NCBI GenBank assembly: GCA_002722385.1
Contig: PBLR01000030.1
Span: 1-31,915 of the forward strand
DNA length: 31,915 nucleotides
Direction: 5' to 3'
Origin: SAR116 cluster bacterium
GTDB lineage: Bacteria > Pseudomonadota > Alphaproteobacteria > Puniceispirillales > Puniceispirillaceae
Of this stretch, positions 1 through 8,942 are shown one piece after another. The position numbers and the translations under genes are program-made. Below the pieces are notes generated by a model, which made no database searches, was not told the DNA's origin, and was given only the letters and a program-made list of their open reading frames with translations. Each line of letters starts with the position of its first letter. Position 1 is the stretch's first letter.

Positions 1-129
1 CCGAGCTGCTCTGCTTATGCGATAGAGGCGGTTGAAAAATATGGGGCGTTGCGTGGTGGATGGTTAGCCGTTAAACGTATTACCAAATGCCATCCGTTTG
101 GCGGATCTGGTTATGATCCTGTGCCCTGA
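1..129 (+). CDS. yidD: YidD, membrane protein insertion efficiency factor (3' end only)
   Basis: The reading frame is open from base 1 to a TGA at 127-129 and gives 42 residues, the C-terminal half of a YidD protein; the N-terminus lies outside the window. The visible residues include the family signatures [10 protein letters not shown] near the start and [18 protein letters not shown] at the end, with the conserved cysteines. YidD is a small amphipathic protein at the inner membrane that helps YidC insert membrane proteins. It sits directly upstream of yidC, as in most Proteobacteria (rnpA-yidD-yidC). The family assignment rests on the motif and the position together. Confidence 0.9.
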   Translation, partial: PSCSAYAIEAVEKYGALRGGWLAVKRITKCHPFGGSGYDPVP

Positions 130-203
130 TGCGCAAGTGGGGCAGGGATAGGCAGACAGCACAGCTCTGCTGAAAAAAAGTGAAGATTGGGAAAACCGAA
201 AAA

Positions 204-1952
204 ATGGCACCTGAAACACGAAATCTTATCGCTGCTATGTCTCTTTCACTGGCGATTCTCATCGGCTGGCAGCTTTATGTTGTCGAACCAGAGATGCAGG
301 CAGACAGGGCCGCCTATGAAGCCCAGCAGGCCCAGACACAGACACAAGCAACCGGCGGCCAGCGCCCGCAGGCAAATGTGGCGGCCGGACAGGACACAAA
401 CGCGCCGGTGGCCCAGGATACAGGTGTGCGGATTCAGATTGATGCCCCGCAGCTCAGCGGATCGTTCTCGACCATGGGCGGGCGTATCGATGATGTGATC
501 TTAAAAGGCTATTTTGAAACCCAGCAGGATGATGCCGGCCTGATCCACCTGTTTAAACGGTTTGATTCTGACACCCCTTATTTTGCTGAATTTGGCTGGG
601 TGGCCAGCGGCAATAATGCCATTACCCTGCCGGATGAACAAACCGTCTGGCAGGCTGACCGCCAGACCCTGACCCCTGGCGGGCCGGTCACCCTGACTTA
701 TGATAATGGTGACGGGCTTGTCTTCACCCGCAGATTTGCCATTAATGAAGATTATCTGATCACGGTGACAGACAGTGTGGCCTCCAGCCGCACAGAACCG
801 GTAACTTTGAGCCCGTACAGCCTGCTGCGCCGCACAGACACGCCTGATACGCTTGGTCTGTATATTCTGCATGAAGGCCCGCTCGGCGTGTTTGATGAAA
901 CCCTGAGCGAGAAAGATTATGATGATCTGCGTGATGCAGGCCGCAAGGGGCTGACCTTCTCACCAGATCAGGCCGGCGGCTGGATTGGCATTACGGATAA
1001 ATACTGGCTGGCCGCGCTGATGCCTGTACAGTCTGAAAACGCCTTTTACTCTATGCGGTCCTTTTCTTCAGCGACCCCGACAGGGCCGGTGGATATCTAT
1101 CAGACAGATATGCTGGGAGAGGCCCTGCGGCTTGATCCCGGCCAGCAGATTAACTGGCAGACTTATCTGTTCTCAGGGGCAAAGAAAGTCACCTCTCTTG
1201 ACCGTTATGCTGAAGAGCTGAAGATCGCGAATTTTGATCTGGCGATTGATTTTGGCTGGTTTTACTTCCTGACCAAGCCGTTTTTCTATGCGATTTCCTG
1301 GTTGTTTGGTGTGTTTGGCAATTTTGGTCTGGCGATTATCGGCTTTACCATTATTGTGCGTCTGTTGTTGTTCCCGCTGGCCAACAAATCTTATAAATCG
1401 ATGGCGAAAATGCGTCATCTGGCGCCGAAGATTCAGAAAATGCGCGAAGATTACGGCGATGACAAACAACGGCTGAATAAAGAAATGATGGAGCTGTATA
1501 AGCGGGAAAAGGTCAATCCGGCTGCTGGTTGTCTGCCGATCCTGCTTCAGATCCCAGTATTTTTTGCGCTGTATAAAGTGTTGTATGTCTCGATTGAAAT
1601 GCGGCATGCCCCGTTCTTTGGCTGGATTCAGGATTTGTCGGCGATTGATCCGACCTCCATTTTCAATCTGTTCGGTCTGTTGCCCTATTCGGTTGACTTT
1701 ATTCCGCAGTTTTTGTCGATCGGCATCTGGCCGATTTTGATGGGGGTTTCAATGGCGGTTCAGATGCGCCTGAACCCGCCCCCGCCTGACCCGATTCAGG
1801 CAAAGATTTTCCAGTGGATGCCTGTCTTCTTCACCTTCCTTCTTGCAGGCTTTCCGGCAGGTCTTGTGATTTACTGGACATGGAACAACATCCTGTCTAT
1901 TGCCCAGCAATGGTGGATTACAAGAAGCATAGAGAAGCAGGCCAAAGCCTGA
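204..1952 (+). CDS. yidC: YidC membrane protein insertase (Oxa1/Alb3 family)
   Basis: Inner-membrane insertase that places proteins in the membrane alone or with SecYEG. From the ATG at 204 it has 582 residues, normal for Gram-negative YidC. An N-terminal membrane segment (about residues 8-26, LIAAMSLSLAILIGWQL) is followed by a Gln/Ala/Thr-rich linker, then the large periplasmic beta domain to about residue 335. The conserved insertase core follows with five hydrophobic segments, the groove arginine in IVRLLLFPL, a charged cytoplasmic hairpin (KMRHLAPKIQKMREDYGDD) and the GCLPILLQIPVFFALY helix. An in-frame GTG at 180 could add eight residues, but the family usually begins a few residues before RN(F/L)I, which favours 204. 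No strong ribosome site is seen for either start. Follows yidD and precedes engB by 14 bases. Confidence 0.97.
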   Translation: MAPETRNLIAAMSLSLAILIGWQLYVVEPEMQADRAAYEAQQAQTQTQATGGQRPQANVAAGQDTNAPVAQDTGVRIQIDAPQLSGSFSTMGGRIDDVILKGYFETQQDDAGLIHLFKRFDSDTPYFAEFGWVASGNNAITLPDEQTVWQADRQTLTPGGPVTLTYDNGDGLVFTRRFAINEDYLITVTDSVASSRTEPVTLSPYSLLRRTDTPDTLGLYILHEGPLGVFDETLSEKDYDDLRDAGRKGLTFSPDQAGGWIGITDKYWLAALMPVQSENAFYSMRSFSSATPTGPVDIYQTDMLGEALRLDPGQQINWQTYLFSGAKKVTSLDRYAEELKIANFDLAIDFGWFYFLTKPFFYAISWLFGVFGNFGLAIIGFTIIVRLLLFPLANKSYKSMAKMRHLAPKIQKMREDYGDDKQRLNKEMMELYKREKVNPAAGCLPILLQIPVFFALYKVLYVSIEMRHAPFFGWIQDLSAIDPTSIFNLFGLLPYSVDFIPQFLSIGIWPILMGVSMAVQMRLNPPPPDPIQAKIFQWMPVFFTFLLAGFPAGLVIYWTWNNILSIAQQWWITRSIEKQAKA

Positions 1953-1966
1953 GGCAGGGGCCGGTA

Positions 1967-2626
1967 ATGACAGCAGAGCCGTTCCGGTTTGATGATCACG
2001 AAATAGAAGCAGGGCGGCTTTTGTTTGCCGGGCAGTGTGACTTCATTGCCGCGGCCCAGAACCTGCCTGCTCTGCCGCCGATCAGCCTGCCGGAAATCGC
2101 TTTTGCGGGCCGGTCAAATGTCGGCAAATCCTCTCTTGTCAACGCGCTGACCGGCCGCACCACCCTGGCTAGAACCTCGCAAACACCCGGGCGGACCAGA
2201 CAGCTGATTTTCTTTGCTCTGGCGAACCGGCTCCAGCTGGTTGACTTGCCGGGCTATGGCTATGCCAAAGCGGCGAAAACAGATATCAAGGCCTGGACCA
2301 AGCTGACCCGCAAATTTCTGGTTGGCCGGCAAAGCCTGCAACGGATGCTGCTCCTGATAGACAGCCGCCGCGGCATTGGCCCGGCAGATAAAGAGATGAT
2401 GAAACTGATGGATGAGGCGGCCGTATCCTGGGCGGTTGTGCTGACCAAGACAGACAAGCTGAAACCGGCTCAGGCACAGCAAATCTATGATAAGACACAA
2501 CAGGAGATCAGCCGTCATGTGGCCGCCTTTCCGCATGTCTGGACCACCTCCTCCCAGACCGGCGCAGGCATTGCAGAGCTGCGTGCCCATCTGGCCAGCC
2601 TCAGCCTGCCGCTGTCAGGCTCCTGA
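1967..2626 (+). CDS. engB: EngB/YsxC/YihA ribosome-biogenesis GTP-binding protein
   Basis: TRAFAC-class GTPase needed for assembly of the large ribosomal subunit. The 219-residue protein shows the G1 loop GRSNVGKS (48-55), the switch region TPGRTR (73-78), G3 DLPG (93-96) followed by YGYA, G4 TKTD (160-163) and a G5-like TSSQTG near the end. The frame stays open upstream into yidC, but the ATG at 1967 matches the family N-terminus and lies just beyond the yidC stop after a GGGG stretch. The yidC-engB-argB order is common in Alphaproteobacteria, so co-transcription with yidC is likely. Confidence 0.96.
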   Translation: MTAEPFRFDDHEIEAGRLLFAGQCDFIAAAQNLPALPPISLPEIAFAGRSNVGKSSLVNALTGRTTLARTSQTPGRTRQLIFFALANRLQLVDLPGYGYAKAAKTDIKAWTKLTRKFLVGRQSLQRMLLLIDSRRGIGPADKEMMKLMDEAAVSWAVVLTKTDKLKPAQAQQIYDKTQQEISRHVAAFPHVWTTSSQTGAGIAELRAHLASLSLPLSGS

Positions 2627-2633
2627 CCTTAAG

Positions 2634-2655
2634 CTGAGGCCGCCTCTGGCCTCGG
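2634..2655 (+). terminator. Possible weak terminator or attenuator hairpin after engB
   Basis: GAGGCC (2636-2641) pairs with GGCCTC (2648-2653), and C2634/U2635 can extend the stem with G2655/G2654, enclosing a six-base loop. No clear run of T follows, so it may only slow transcription or protect an mRNA end. It lies in the engB-argB gap, the only sizeable break in this part of the gene string. Confidence 0.3.
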
Positions 2656-2745
2656 ATTTGGTCTCTGGTATTTGGCGGCAGAGTTGCTTATAGTGAGGCG
2701 CGGCGGCAACGCCTTGTGCGTAAAACCAAAAAGGACGATGAGAAG

Positions 2746-3651
2746 GTGGCAGAACAAGCATCGGCAACACCAGAAGACTGGCTGCAAAAAGCAGGTATAT
2801 TGATCGAAGCCCTGCCTTATATGCGGCGCTATGCGAATAAGCCTGTGGTGGTGAAATTCGGTGGCCATGCGATGGGCGAACAGGAATATGTCGCCAGCTT
2901 TGCGGCCGATATGACCTTGTTGCGCCAGGTCGGGGCCCAGCCGATTATTGTGCATGGCGGCGGCCCGCAGATAGGCGATATGCTGAACCGGCTACAGATT
3001 GAATCAAATTTTATAAATGGGCTGCGCGTAACAGATGAAGCCACCATTTCGGTTGTTGAAATGGTTCTGGCAGGCGGCATTAACAAAGCTCTGGTGGCGG
3101 CTATTCATTCAGCAGGCGGCCGGGCTGTCGGCCTGTCTGGCAAGGATGGCCAGCTGATCACCGCCTCAAAACTGTCTGATGTGTCTGCCCAGTCAGACAG
3201 TCAGATTGAACAGGTTGATTTAGGCTTTGTCGGGCGGCCGGAAACAGTTGATCCGGCGGTTCTGCACGCGCTGTTGGGGGTCGGGATGATCCCGGTTGTG
3301 GCACCTGTCGGCCTCGGCCTTGACGGCCAGACCTATAATATCAATGCCGATACCGCTGCCGGGGCTGTGGCCAGTGCGATGGCGGCCACCCGGCTGTTGA
3401 TGCTGACTGATGTTGCGGGCGTGAAAGATAAGGACGGCAATCTGATCAGCCATCTGACGGTCTCTGCCGCCCGCCGGCTGATCGCAGATGGCACAGTGCA
3501 GGGCGGTATGATCCCCAAGGTTGAAACCTGTATTGATGCTGTTGAAAAAGGGGCTGAAGCCGCTGTTATTCTGGATGGTCGTGCCCCGCATGCCGTGCTG
3601 GTTGAGCTTTTTACAGAGCATGGGATTGGCACGCTGATCACAACAGACTAA
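2746..3651 (+). CDS. argB: Acetylglutamate kinase, arginine-sensitive type
   Basis: Phosphorylates N-acetyl-L-glutamate with ATP, the second step of arginine synthesis, in the cytoplasm. From the GTG at 2746 the protein has 301 residues. It shows the amino-acid-kinase glycine loop KFGGHAMG (37-44), the [11 protein letters not shown] substrate loop, the [10 protein letters not shown] nucleotide-site motif, and the GGMIPKVE stretch. The N-terminal helix ([19 protein letters not shown]) is typical of hexameric NAG kinases inhibited by arginine, so feedback control is expected. The start at 2746 has AAGGA ten bases upstream and matches homologue length; an in-frame GTG at 2716 would add ten charged residues (RKTKKDDEK) and has a poorer site. 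Confidence 0.95.
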   Translation: MAEQASATPEDWLQKAGILIEALPYMRRYANKPVVVKFGGHAMGEQEYVASFAADMTLLRQVGAQPIIVHGGGPQIGDMLNRLQIESNFINGLRVTDEATISVVEMVLAGGINKALVAAIHSAGGRAVGLSGKDGQLITASKLSDVSAQSDSQIEQVDLGFVGRPETVDPAVLHALLGVGMIPVVAPVGLGLDGQTYNINADTAAGAVASAMAATRLLMLTDVAGVKDKDGNLISHLTVSAARRLIADGTVQGGMIPKVETCIDAVEKGAEAAVILDGRAPHAVLVELFTEHGIGTLITTD

Positions 3652-3739
3652 ATTAAAAGCATATGGCTTCAGGCCCGCTCTAGCAGAGGTGTTTCAGGCA
3701 AGGTCTGTCTGGACGGTCAGGATGTGGGGGACTGTGTCT

Positions 3740-3768
3740 GGTCACTTATGACCATCAGTTAACTGACC
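3740..3768. promoter_or_regulatory. Two adjacent inverted repeats upstream of the HAD gene
   Basis: GGTCA (3740-3744) and TGACC (3749-3753) form one inverted repeat. TCAGTTAACTGA (3755-3766) is a perfect 12-base palindrome immediately after it, and TGACC recurs at 3764-3768. They lie 26 bases before the ATG at 3794, in the 142-base gap after argB (3652-3793), which otherwise shows no gene. The arrangement would suit an operator or a folded leader; no regulator can be named. Confidence 0.3.
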
Positions 3769-3793
3769 GGCGAAAAGAAAGGGCAGCACAATT

Positions 3794-4492
3794 ATGGACA
3801 TGTCTGCTGATATGATGAATGGCAAGGCTGTATCTGGCCTGAACGCCTCAGCTGTATCTGACTGGGTATTTGATCTCGACAACACGATCTATCCGGCCCG
3901 GTCCAGCCTGTTTCCGCGTGTCGCTGAACGGATGACCCAGTTCATTATGGCGCATTTTGATCTGGCAGAAGATCAGGCCGCTGAAATGAAAACACGTCTG
4001 TTTCGCCGCTATGGCACAACAATGCGGGGGCTGATGGTTGAACATGATATGGCCCCGGATGACTTTCTGCATTATGTGCATGAAATTGATCTGTCTGATG
4101 TGGCTGTTGATGCTGAACTTGACGGGTTGCTGGGGCGTCTGCCGGGCCGCAAACACATTTATACAAACGGCACGGTGCGTCACGCCACCCGGATATTGGA
4201 CGCGTTTGGCATCCGTCATCATTTTGACTTTATGTTTGATATTGTCGCCTCTGATCATATTCCCAAGCCAGACCCGCAGCCTTATGATCTGTTTGTCCGG
4301 CAAAGCGGCATTGTGCCTGAAACTTCTGTTATGATAGAGGATATGGCGCGCAATCTTGAACCGGCGGCGAATTTGGGCATGCAGACCATATGGCTGGTCA
4401 GTGATCATGACTGGGCGGCGAAGGGGGCTGAAAATAATTTTGTGCACTTTATCTCAGCTGATGTAAAACAATGTCTGGCAGACTTAACCTGA
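3794..4492 (+). CDS. HAD-family phosphatase, pyrimidine 5'-nucleotidase type
   Basis: A 232-residue haloacid-dehalogenase hydrolase with all four motifs: I, DLDNT (27-31, nucleophile Asp27 and acid/base Asp29); II, TNG (124-126); III, Lys158 in PKPD; IV, IEDMARN (181-187). The NTIYP stretch after motif I and the helical cap are typical of the SDT1/PHM8-like pyrimidine 5'-nucleotidase subgroup, which removes phosphate from UMP/CMP or similar compounds; the true substrate is not shown by sequence. Alphaproteobacteria often carry this gene between argB and dapD, as here. AAAGGG (3778-3783) gives a ribosome site ten bases before the ATG. An ATG at 3812 is a possible later start. Confidence 0.85.
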   Translation: MDMSADMMNGKAVSGLNASAVSDWVFDLDNTIYPARSSLFPRVAERMTQFIMAHFDLAEDQAAEMKTRLFRRYGTTMRGLMVEHDMAPDDFLHYVHEIDLSDVAVDAELDGLLGRLPGRKHIYTNGTVRHATRILDAFGIRHHFDFMFDIVASDHIPKPDPQPYDLFVRQSGIVPETSVMIEDMARNLEPAANLGMQTIWLVSDHDWAAKGAENNFVHFISADVKQCLADLT

Positions 4493-4552
4493 ACATCCCT
4501 GCCAAAGCCGATCTTCTGATCAGATAAACCGCCAACCCGAGGAGATAAACCG

Positions 4553-5413
4553 ATGAGCACCACAGACCTTGAAGCCGTTATTGATCAATGGTTTGAGAAC
4601 AGAGATCAGGTGAATGCACAAACCACTGGCGAAATCCGCGAAGCTGTGACACAAGCCTTGGCTATGCTTGATGCGGGCCAGGCCCGTGTTGCTGAACCGA
4701 CAGGCAACCACCAGTGGCAGGTGAATCAGTGGCTGAAAAAAGCTGTTCTGCTGTCTTTCCGTCTGAATGATATGGTGGTGATGGATGGCGGGGCTGGTCA
4801 TCCTGAAGCCGGGGCGTCTGTATGGTGGGACAAAGTGCCGTCAAAATTCAGCGGCTGGGATGCGGCCCGCTTCAGCGCGGCCGGTTTCCGGGCTGTTCCC
4901 GGGTCAATTGTGCGCCAGTCAGCCTATATCGCGCCGTCAGTTGTGCTGATGCCCAGCTTTGTGAATCTGGGCGCTTATGTGGATAAGGGCACCATGGTGG
5001 ATACCTGGGCAACGGTCGGGTCTTGTGCGCAGATTGGCAAGAATGTGCATCTGTCCGGCGGTGCGGGTATTGGCGGCGTGCTGGAACCGCTTCAGGCCGG
5101 ACCTGTGATTATCGAAGATGATTGTTTTATCGGTGCGCGTTCTGAAGTGGTTGAAGGTGTGGTTGTTGAACAGGGCGCGGTTCTGTCCATGGGCGTGTTT
5201 ATCGGGGCGTCAACCAAGATTGTGAATCGCCAGACAGGCGAAATTCACATGGGCCGTGTACCGGCTTATTCTGTGGTTGTGCCGGGCTCGCTTCCGGGCA
5301 AGACACGTGAGGATGGCACGGTCTCTCCGTCTTTGTCCTGTGCTGTGATCATCAAACAGGTTGATGAAAAAACACGCTCAAAAACGTCTGTGAATGATTT
5401 GCTTCGTGACTGA
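4553..5413 (+). CDS. dapD: 2,3,4,5-tetrahydropyridine-2,6-dicarboxylate N-succinyltransferase
   Basis: Transfers succinyl from succinyl-CoA to tetrahydrodipicolinate in the succinylase route to diaminopimelate and lysine. The 286-residue protein has a helical N-terminal domain (to about 110), then left-handed beta-helix hexapeptide repeats (about 120-245), including [10 protein letters not shown] (148-157) with the catalytic aspartate and [10 protein letters not shown] (197-206) with the catalytic glutamate, and a short C-terminal domain. GAGGAG (4539-4544) lies eight bases before the ATG, the best ribosome site in this part of the window. dapE follows 30 bases downstream, so consecutive pathway steps are made together. 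Confidence 0.97.
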   Translation: MSTTDLEAVIDQWFENRDQVNAQTTGEIREAVTQALAMLDAGQARVAEPTGNHQWQVNQWLKKAVLLSFRLNDMVVMDGGAGHPEAGASVWWDKVPSKFSGWDAARFSAAGFRAVPGSIVRQSAYIAPSVVLMPSFVNLGAYVDKGTMVDTWATVGSCAQIGKNVHLSGGAGIGGVLEPLQAGPVIIEDDCFIGARSEVVEGVVVEQGAVLSMGVFIGASTKIVNRQTGEIHMGRVPAYSVVVPGSLPGKTREDGTVSPSLSCAVIIKQVDEKTRSKTSVNDLLRD

Positions 5414-5443
5414 CAGGCAAACAGATAAACAGGATGATATGTG

Positions 5444-6598
5444 ATGGCTGATCTGTCTTATGAAGTCAGGCTGACCAGAGATCTGATCAGATGCCCGTCT
5501 GTCACCCCTGCTGAGGGCGGCGCACTTGATCTGCTGCAGGCAGAGCTGAGCGAGATGGGGTTTGTCTGCACCCGGCTGCCCTTTGGTGAGGGCGAGGCAC
5601 GGATTGACAATCTGTTTGCGCGTCTGGGCGACGGCCGGCCGCATCTGGCCTTTGCGGGCCATACTGATGTGGTCCCTGCAGGTAATGAGGCGGCCTGGTC
5701 ATATGGGCCGTTCTCTGGTGAGATAAAAGACGGCCTGATTTATGGCCGGGGCGCGGCAGATATGAAAGGTGGCATCGCGGCCTTTGTGGCGGCGGTCAGA
5801 CGCTATCTTGCCACGGATAAGCTGACCGGCAGCCTCAGCCTGATTATAACAGGCGATGAAGAAGCTGACGCGATCAACGGCACGGTGAAGATGGTCGACT
5901 GGATGCGGCAGACAGACAATATCCCTGATTTCTGTCTGGTGGGTGAGCCGACCAACCCGTCTGCTCTGGGCCAGACCATTAAAAACGGCCGCCGCGGCTC
6001 TTTGACCTGCGCGCTGACCGTAAAGGGCCGCCAGGGGCATGTGGCCTATCCGCATTTCGCCACCAATCCGGTGCCTGCGCTGTTTGCGATGCTTGAACCT
6101 GTAAATTCGGCTAAGCTGGATGGCGGTACAGATTATTTCGGGCCCAGCACGGCCGAGGTGACACATCTGAACATCGCTGATCCGGCCAGCAATGTGATCC
6201 CTGACAAGGCCTTTGCCCAGTTTAATATACGGTTCAATACAGAACATACAACAGACAGCCTGCAAAGCTGGCTGGATGAACATTTCACCCGTACTGCCTC
6301 CCAGCTTGAAGTTCAGTATGAGGCGCGGTTCTGGTCAAATGCCTCTCCGTTTATCACAGAGGCCAGCGCTCATCTGGATGTGGTTAAATCAGCTATCCGG
6401 ACGGTCACCGGGCAAAGCCCTGAGCTGTCAACAACCGGCGGCACATCAGATGCGCGGTTTATTTCCAGCCTCTGCCCGGTTGCTGAATTTGGTCTGGTGG
6501 GCCAGACCATGCATCAGGTTGATGAACATGTCAGCCTGGCCGATATTGAGACATTAACAGACATCTATTTTGAGATGATCAGGCAGATGGACAGATAA
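5444..6598 (+). CDS. dapE: Succinyl-diaminopimelate desuccinylase
   Basis: Zinc hydrolase of the M20 family that removes succinate from N-succinyl-LL-diaminopimelate. Metal and catalytic residues are all in place: His73 and Asp75 in GHTDVVPAG, Asp106 in GRGAADMKGG, Glu139/Glu140 in TGDEEAD, Glu168 in VGEPTN, and a C-terminal HQVDEHV histidine. The 384-residue length is typical. A GTG at 5441 stands immediately before the ATG at 5444; AGGA (5431-5434) suits the ATG. The next gene begins three bases after the stop, so it is probably in the same transcript. Confidence 0.97.
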   Translation: MADLSYEVRLTRDLIRCPSVTPAEGGALDLLQAELSEMGFVCTRLPFGEGEARIDNLFARLGDGRPHLAFAGHTDVVPAGNEAAWSYGPFSGEIKDGLIYGRGAADMKGGIAAFVAAVRRYLATDKLTGSLSLIITGDEEADAINGTVKMVDWMRQTDNIPDFCLVGEPTNPSALGQTIKNGRRGSLTCALTVKGRQGHVAYPHFATNPVPALFAMLEPVNSAKLDGGTDYFGPSTAEVTHLNIADPASNVIPDKAFAQFNIRFNTEHTTDSLQSWLDEHFTRTASQLEVQYEARFWSNASPFITEASAHLDVVKSAIRTVTGQSPELSTTGGTSDARFISSLCPVAEFGLVGQTMHQVDEHVSLADIETLTDIYFEMIRQMDR

Positions 6599-6601
6599 CA
6601 G

Positions 6602-7165
6602 ATGCAGTCAAACCCCTCTTCACCACGTTCAGTTGTTCAATGTCTGATTTCTGCCTTTGATGTGGTTGCTGGCCGGGTAAAGGCAGATGATGTGTTTGAT
6701 TATTCTGCACAAGGGTTCTGGCAGGCTGTGCTGACCAACTGGGTGTTGGGTCTGATTCTGGCGGCTCTGCCGCTTTTTGCCCTTGGTGGTGATTTTGTGA
6801 TTTTATTTATGGTCATCTCTCTGGTGTCCATTCTGCTGTATTGTCTGTTGGTCTGGCATGCTCTTGTTTTTATGGGCCGGGCGGACCGCTTCACCCGGTT
6901 TCTTGTGCCCTATTTGTGGGTGGGCGCCCTGCAGGTGGTTTTGTTTGGGCTGGTGACAATCGCGATGCAGATGACCGGTCTTGCATTGTTACAGATTCTG
7001 ATTCTGCCGATCGCGATATGGATTCTGATCTGGCTGTTCCGGCTGGCCCGGGACCAGATTGGCACCACTGCCTTTGCGGCGGTTTGTTTTGTGGTCGGCC
7101 GGTTTGTTGTTGAACTGGTGATCGGCTTGCTGGCCGGGGTGCAGACCGGTATTGGTCTGGGCTGA
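6602..7165 (+). CDS. Unrecognised five-helix inner-membrane protein
   Basis: I do not recognise this 187-residue protein. After a soluble N-terminus of about 40 residues (SVVQCLISAFDVVAG, then a KADDVFDYSAQGFW stretch) there are about five membrane helices, near 41-61, 64-88, 103-125, 128-146 and 156-180. The loop HALVFMGRADRFTRFLVPY between helices 2 and 3 is basic, so it is probably cytoplasmic. The pattern of a short soluble N-terminus plus five helices recalls Yip1-like proteins, but this is only a resemblance. It starts three bases after the dapE stop with no clear ribosome site, which suggests translational coupling to dapE. Nothing in the sequence indicates an enzyme or transporter function. 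Confidence 0.75.
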   Translation: MQSNPSSPRSVVQCLISAFDVVAGRVKADDVFDYSAQGFWQAVLTNWVLGLILAALPLFALGGDFVILFMVISLVSILLYCLLVWHALVFMGRADRFTRFLVPYLWVGALQVVLFGLVTIAMQMTGLALLQILILPIAIWILIWLFRLARDQIGTTAFAAVCFVVGRFVVELVIGLLAGVQTGIGLG

Positions 7166-7182
7166 GCCTGCGGCCCGCCGGG

Positions 7183-7956
7183 TCAGTCAAGCTGGTAATC
7201 AATCTGGGTTAAATACAGCCCATGTGCGGGTGCGGTGGGGCCGGCCTGGCTGCGGTCTTTGGCATCACGGATCCGGATAAATTCATCCAGTGACCATTTG
7301 CCGATACCGACCTGGACCAGACTGCCGGTGATGTTCCTGATCTGATGATACAGAAACGACCGGGCCCGGGCGGTGATATGGATTTCATCATCTACACACT
7401 GTACAGACAGCTCATCCATGGTGCGTATTGGTGAATTTGCCTGACAGCCGGCGGCGCGGAAACTGGTGTAATCATATTTTCCGACCAGGCTTTGGGCGGC
7501 GTTGTGCATGGCCTCAACATCCAGCCTGGCACGATGATGCCAGAGCTGATGCCGGCGCAGGGCAGACGGGGTTTCCCGGCTCAGCAGCCGGTACAGATAC
7601 GCCCGCTGAACCGCATCAAAACGGGCATGAAAATCATCTGGCACTTCTTGGGCGGATAACACCGCCACCTGTTTTGTCTGCAGCCAGGCATTCAGCCCGC
7701 GCACCACATCTTTGTCATTCAGGTGAGCCGGCACATCCAGATGCGCGGCCTGTCCTGTTGCATGCACACCGGCATCTGTGCGGCCTGACCCCTGGACCAG
7801 GGTTGGCCGGGTGGTCAGCTTTTCTGCCGCCTGTTCCAGATAGGCCTGGACAGACGGCCCATTTTCCTGACGCTGCCAGCCAACCAGGCCCGTGCCGTCA
7901 TATTCAACACTGATCAGCATCCGCTTTACCGGCGGGGACAGGTCTGGCTTGCTCAT
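7183..7956 (-). CDS. truA: tRNA pseudouridine synthase A
   Basis: Makes pseudouridine at positions 38-40 in the anticodon arm of tRNAs. The 257-residue protein carries the RNA-binding start ISVEYDGTGLVGWQRQ (15-30), the catalytic aspartate in GSGRTDAGVHA (Asp61), the FHARF motif, and SFLYHQIRN near the C-terminus. The frame runs ten codons further upstream to 7986, but the ATG at 7956-7954 overlaps the fmt stop as ATGA, which marks the natural start by coupling. Third gene of def-fmt-truA. It converges on the membrane-protein gene with only 17 bases between stops. Confidence 0.96.
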   Translation of the reverse strand: MSKPDLSPPVKRMLISVEYDGTGLVGWQRQENGPSVQAYLEQAAEKLTTRPTLVQGSGRTDAGVHATGQAAHLDVPAHLNDKDVVRGLNAWLQTKQVAVLSAQEVPDDFHARFDAVQRAYLYRLLSRETPSALRRHQLWHHRARLDVEAMHNAAQSLVGKYDYTSFRAAGCQANSPIRTMDELSVQCVDDEIHITARARSFLYHQIRNITGSLVQVGIGKWSLDEFIRIRDAKDRSQAGPTAPAHGLYLTQIDYQLD

Positions 7957-8942
7957 TTCGGGTCTGTCAATGACTGGCCGGGGCAAAGGCTATGACCGTT
8001 CAGCCAGGCCCGTGCCGTCATTGCCTTCTTTCCGGCAGGCTGCAGCCATGCCACCTCCAGCGCGGTGTTCTGCCCACAGGCCAGAATCAGCCCGCCTTCA
8101 TCTGACAGCCCGCAAAACTGGCCTGGCGGCATGGGCTGGCCAGCGGCGTCTGCGGGCCGTGCTTGTATCAGCTTCAGGCGGCCAAAGCTGGTTTCAACAA
8201 AGGCCCCGGGATAAGGGGTGTAGGCGTTGATCTTCCGCTGCAGGGTATCGGCAGGCTGGTCCAGGTGAATCTGGCTGTCAGCAGAAGAGATTTTATGCGC
8301 ATAGCTCACCCCCTCTTCTGGCTGGGCAACAGCTTGTGCCTCACCTGCGCTTATCTTATCAAGGGTGACACACAGCAAATCGGCGGTCTGGTCTGCCAGA
8401 ATGTCATGCAGCTCACCGGCGGTCATATCTTCTGTGATCTCGGTCTGGCGGGTATCAAAAACAGGGCCGGTATCAAGGCCTTTTTGCATCAGCATGGTGG
8501 AAATACCTGTGCGGCTGTCCCCGGCCTCAATGGCCCGTTGTATCGGGGCGGCCCCGCGCCATCTGGGCAACAGCGAGGCATGCCCGTTGACACAGCCATA
8601 GACAGGAATATCCAGCACAGCTTGCGGCAGCAGCAGGCCATAAGCCACCACCACAAACAGATCAGCTTTGAATGCGGCCAGCTGATCTTGTGTATCTGCC
8701 GCGTTCAGCGTTTCTGGCCAGTAACAGGGCAGGCCGAGCTGTTCTGCGGCAGCGCCAATGGCGGTCGGCCTCAGCTTCAGGCCGCGGCCGGATTTGCGCG
8801 GCGGCTGGGTAAACACCGCCTTGACATCATACCGCTCTGCCAGACGCTTCAGGCTGGGCACGGCGAAATCCGGGCTGCCCATAAAGATAACAGACAGCTT
8901 ATCAGCAATGTTCGGCCGGTCAGGGCGGGCGAGATCAGTCAT
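7953..8942 (-). CDS. fmt: Methionyl-tRNA formyltransferase
   Basis: Formylates initiator Met-tRNA using 10-formyltetrahydrofolate. The 329-residue protein has the formyltransferase fold start SVIFMGSPDFAVPSL (17-31), the catalytic Asn119 and His121 in VNGHASLLPRWRGAAPI, the catalytic Asp157 in KGLDTG, and a C-terminal OB-like tRNA-binding domain including INAYTPYPGAF. The N-terminus is about ten residues longer than the usual start, but the ATG at 8942 overlaps the def stop (ATGACTGA), which supports it. Def, which later removes the formyl group, is encoded just upstream, so both halves of the formyl-Met cycle share a transcript. Confidence 0.97.
   Translation of the reverse strand: MTDLARPDRPNIADKLSVIFMGSPDFAVPSLKRLAERYDVKAVFTQPPRKSGRGLKLRPTAIGAAAEQLGLPCYWPETLNAADTQDQLAAFKADLFVVVAYGLLLPQAVLDIPVYGCVNGHASLLPRWRGAAPIQRAIEAGDSRTGISTMLMQKGLDTGPVFDTRQTEITEDMTAGELHDILADQTADLLCVTLDKISAGEAQAVAQPEEGVSYAHKISSADSQIHLDQPADTLQRKINAYTPYPGAFVETSFGRLKLIQARPADAAGQPMPPGQFCGLSDEGGLILACGQNTALEVAWLQPAGKKAMTARAWLNGHSLCPGQSLTDPK

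Noticed and set aside
7884..8021. An identical 18-base word (CCAGGCCCGTGCCGTCAT) at 7884-7901 and 8004-8021, exactly 120 bases apart
   Set aside because: One copy lies in truA and the other in fmt, in different reading frames and inside conserved protein segments (DGTGLVGW and MTARAW). It is most simply chance in GC-rich coding DNA, not a mobile or regulatory repeat.
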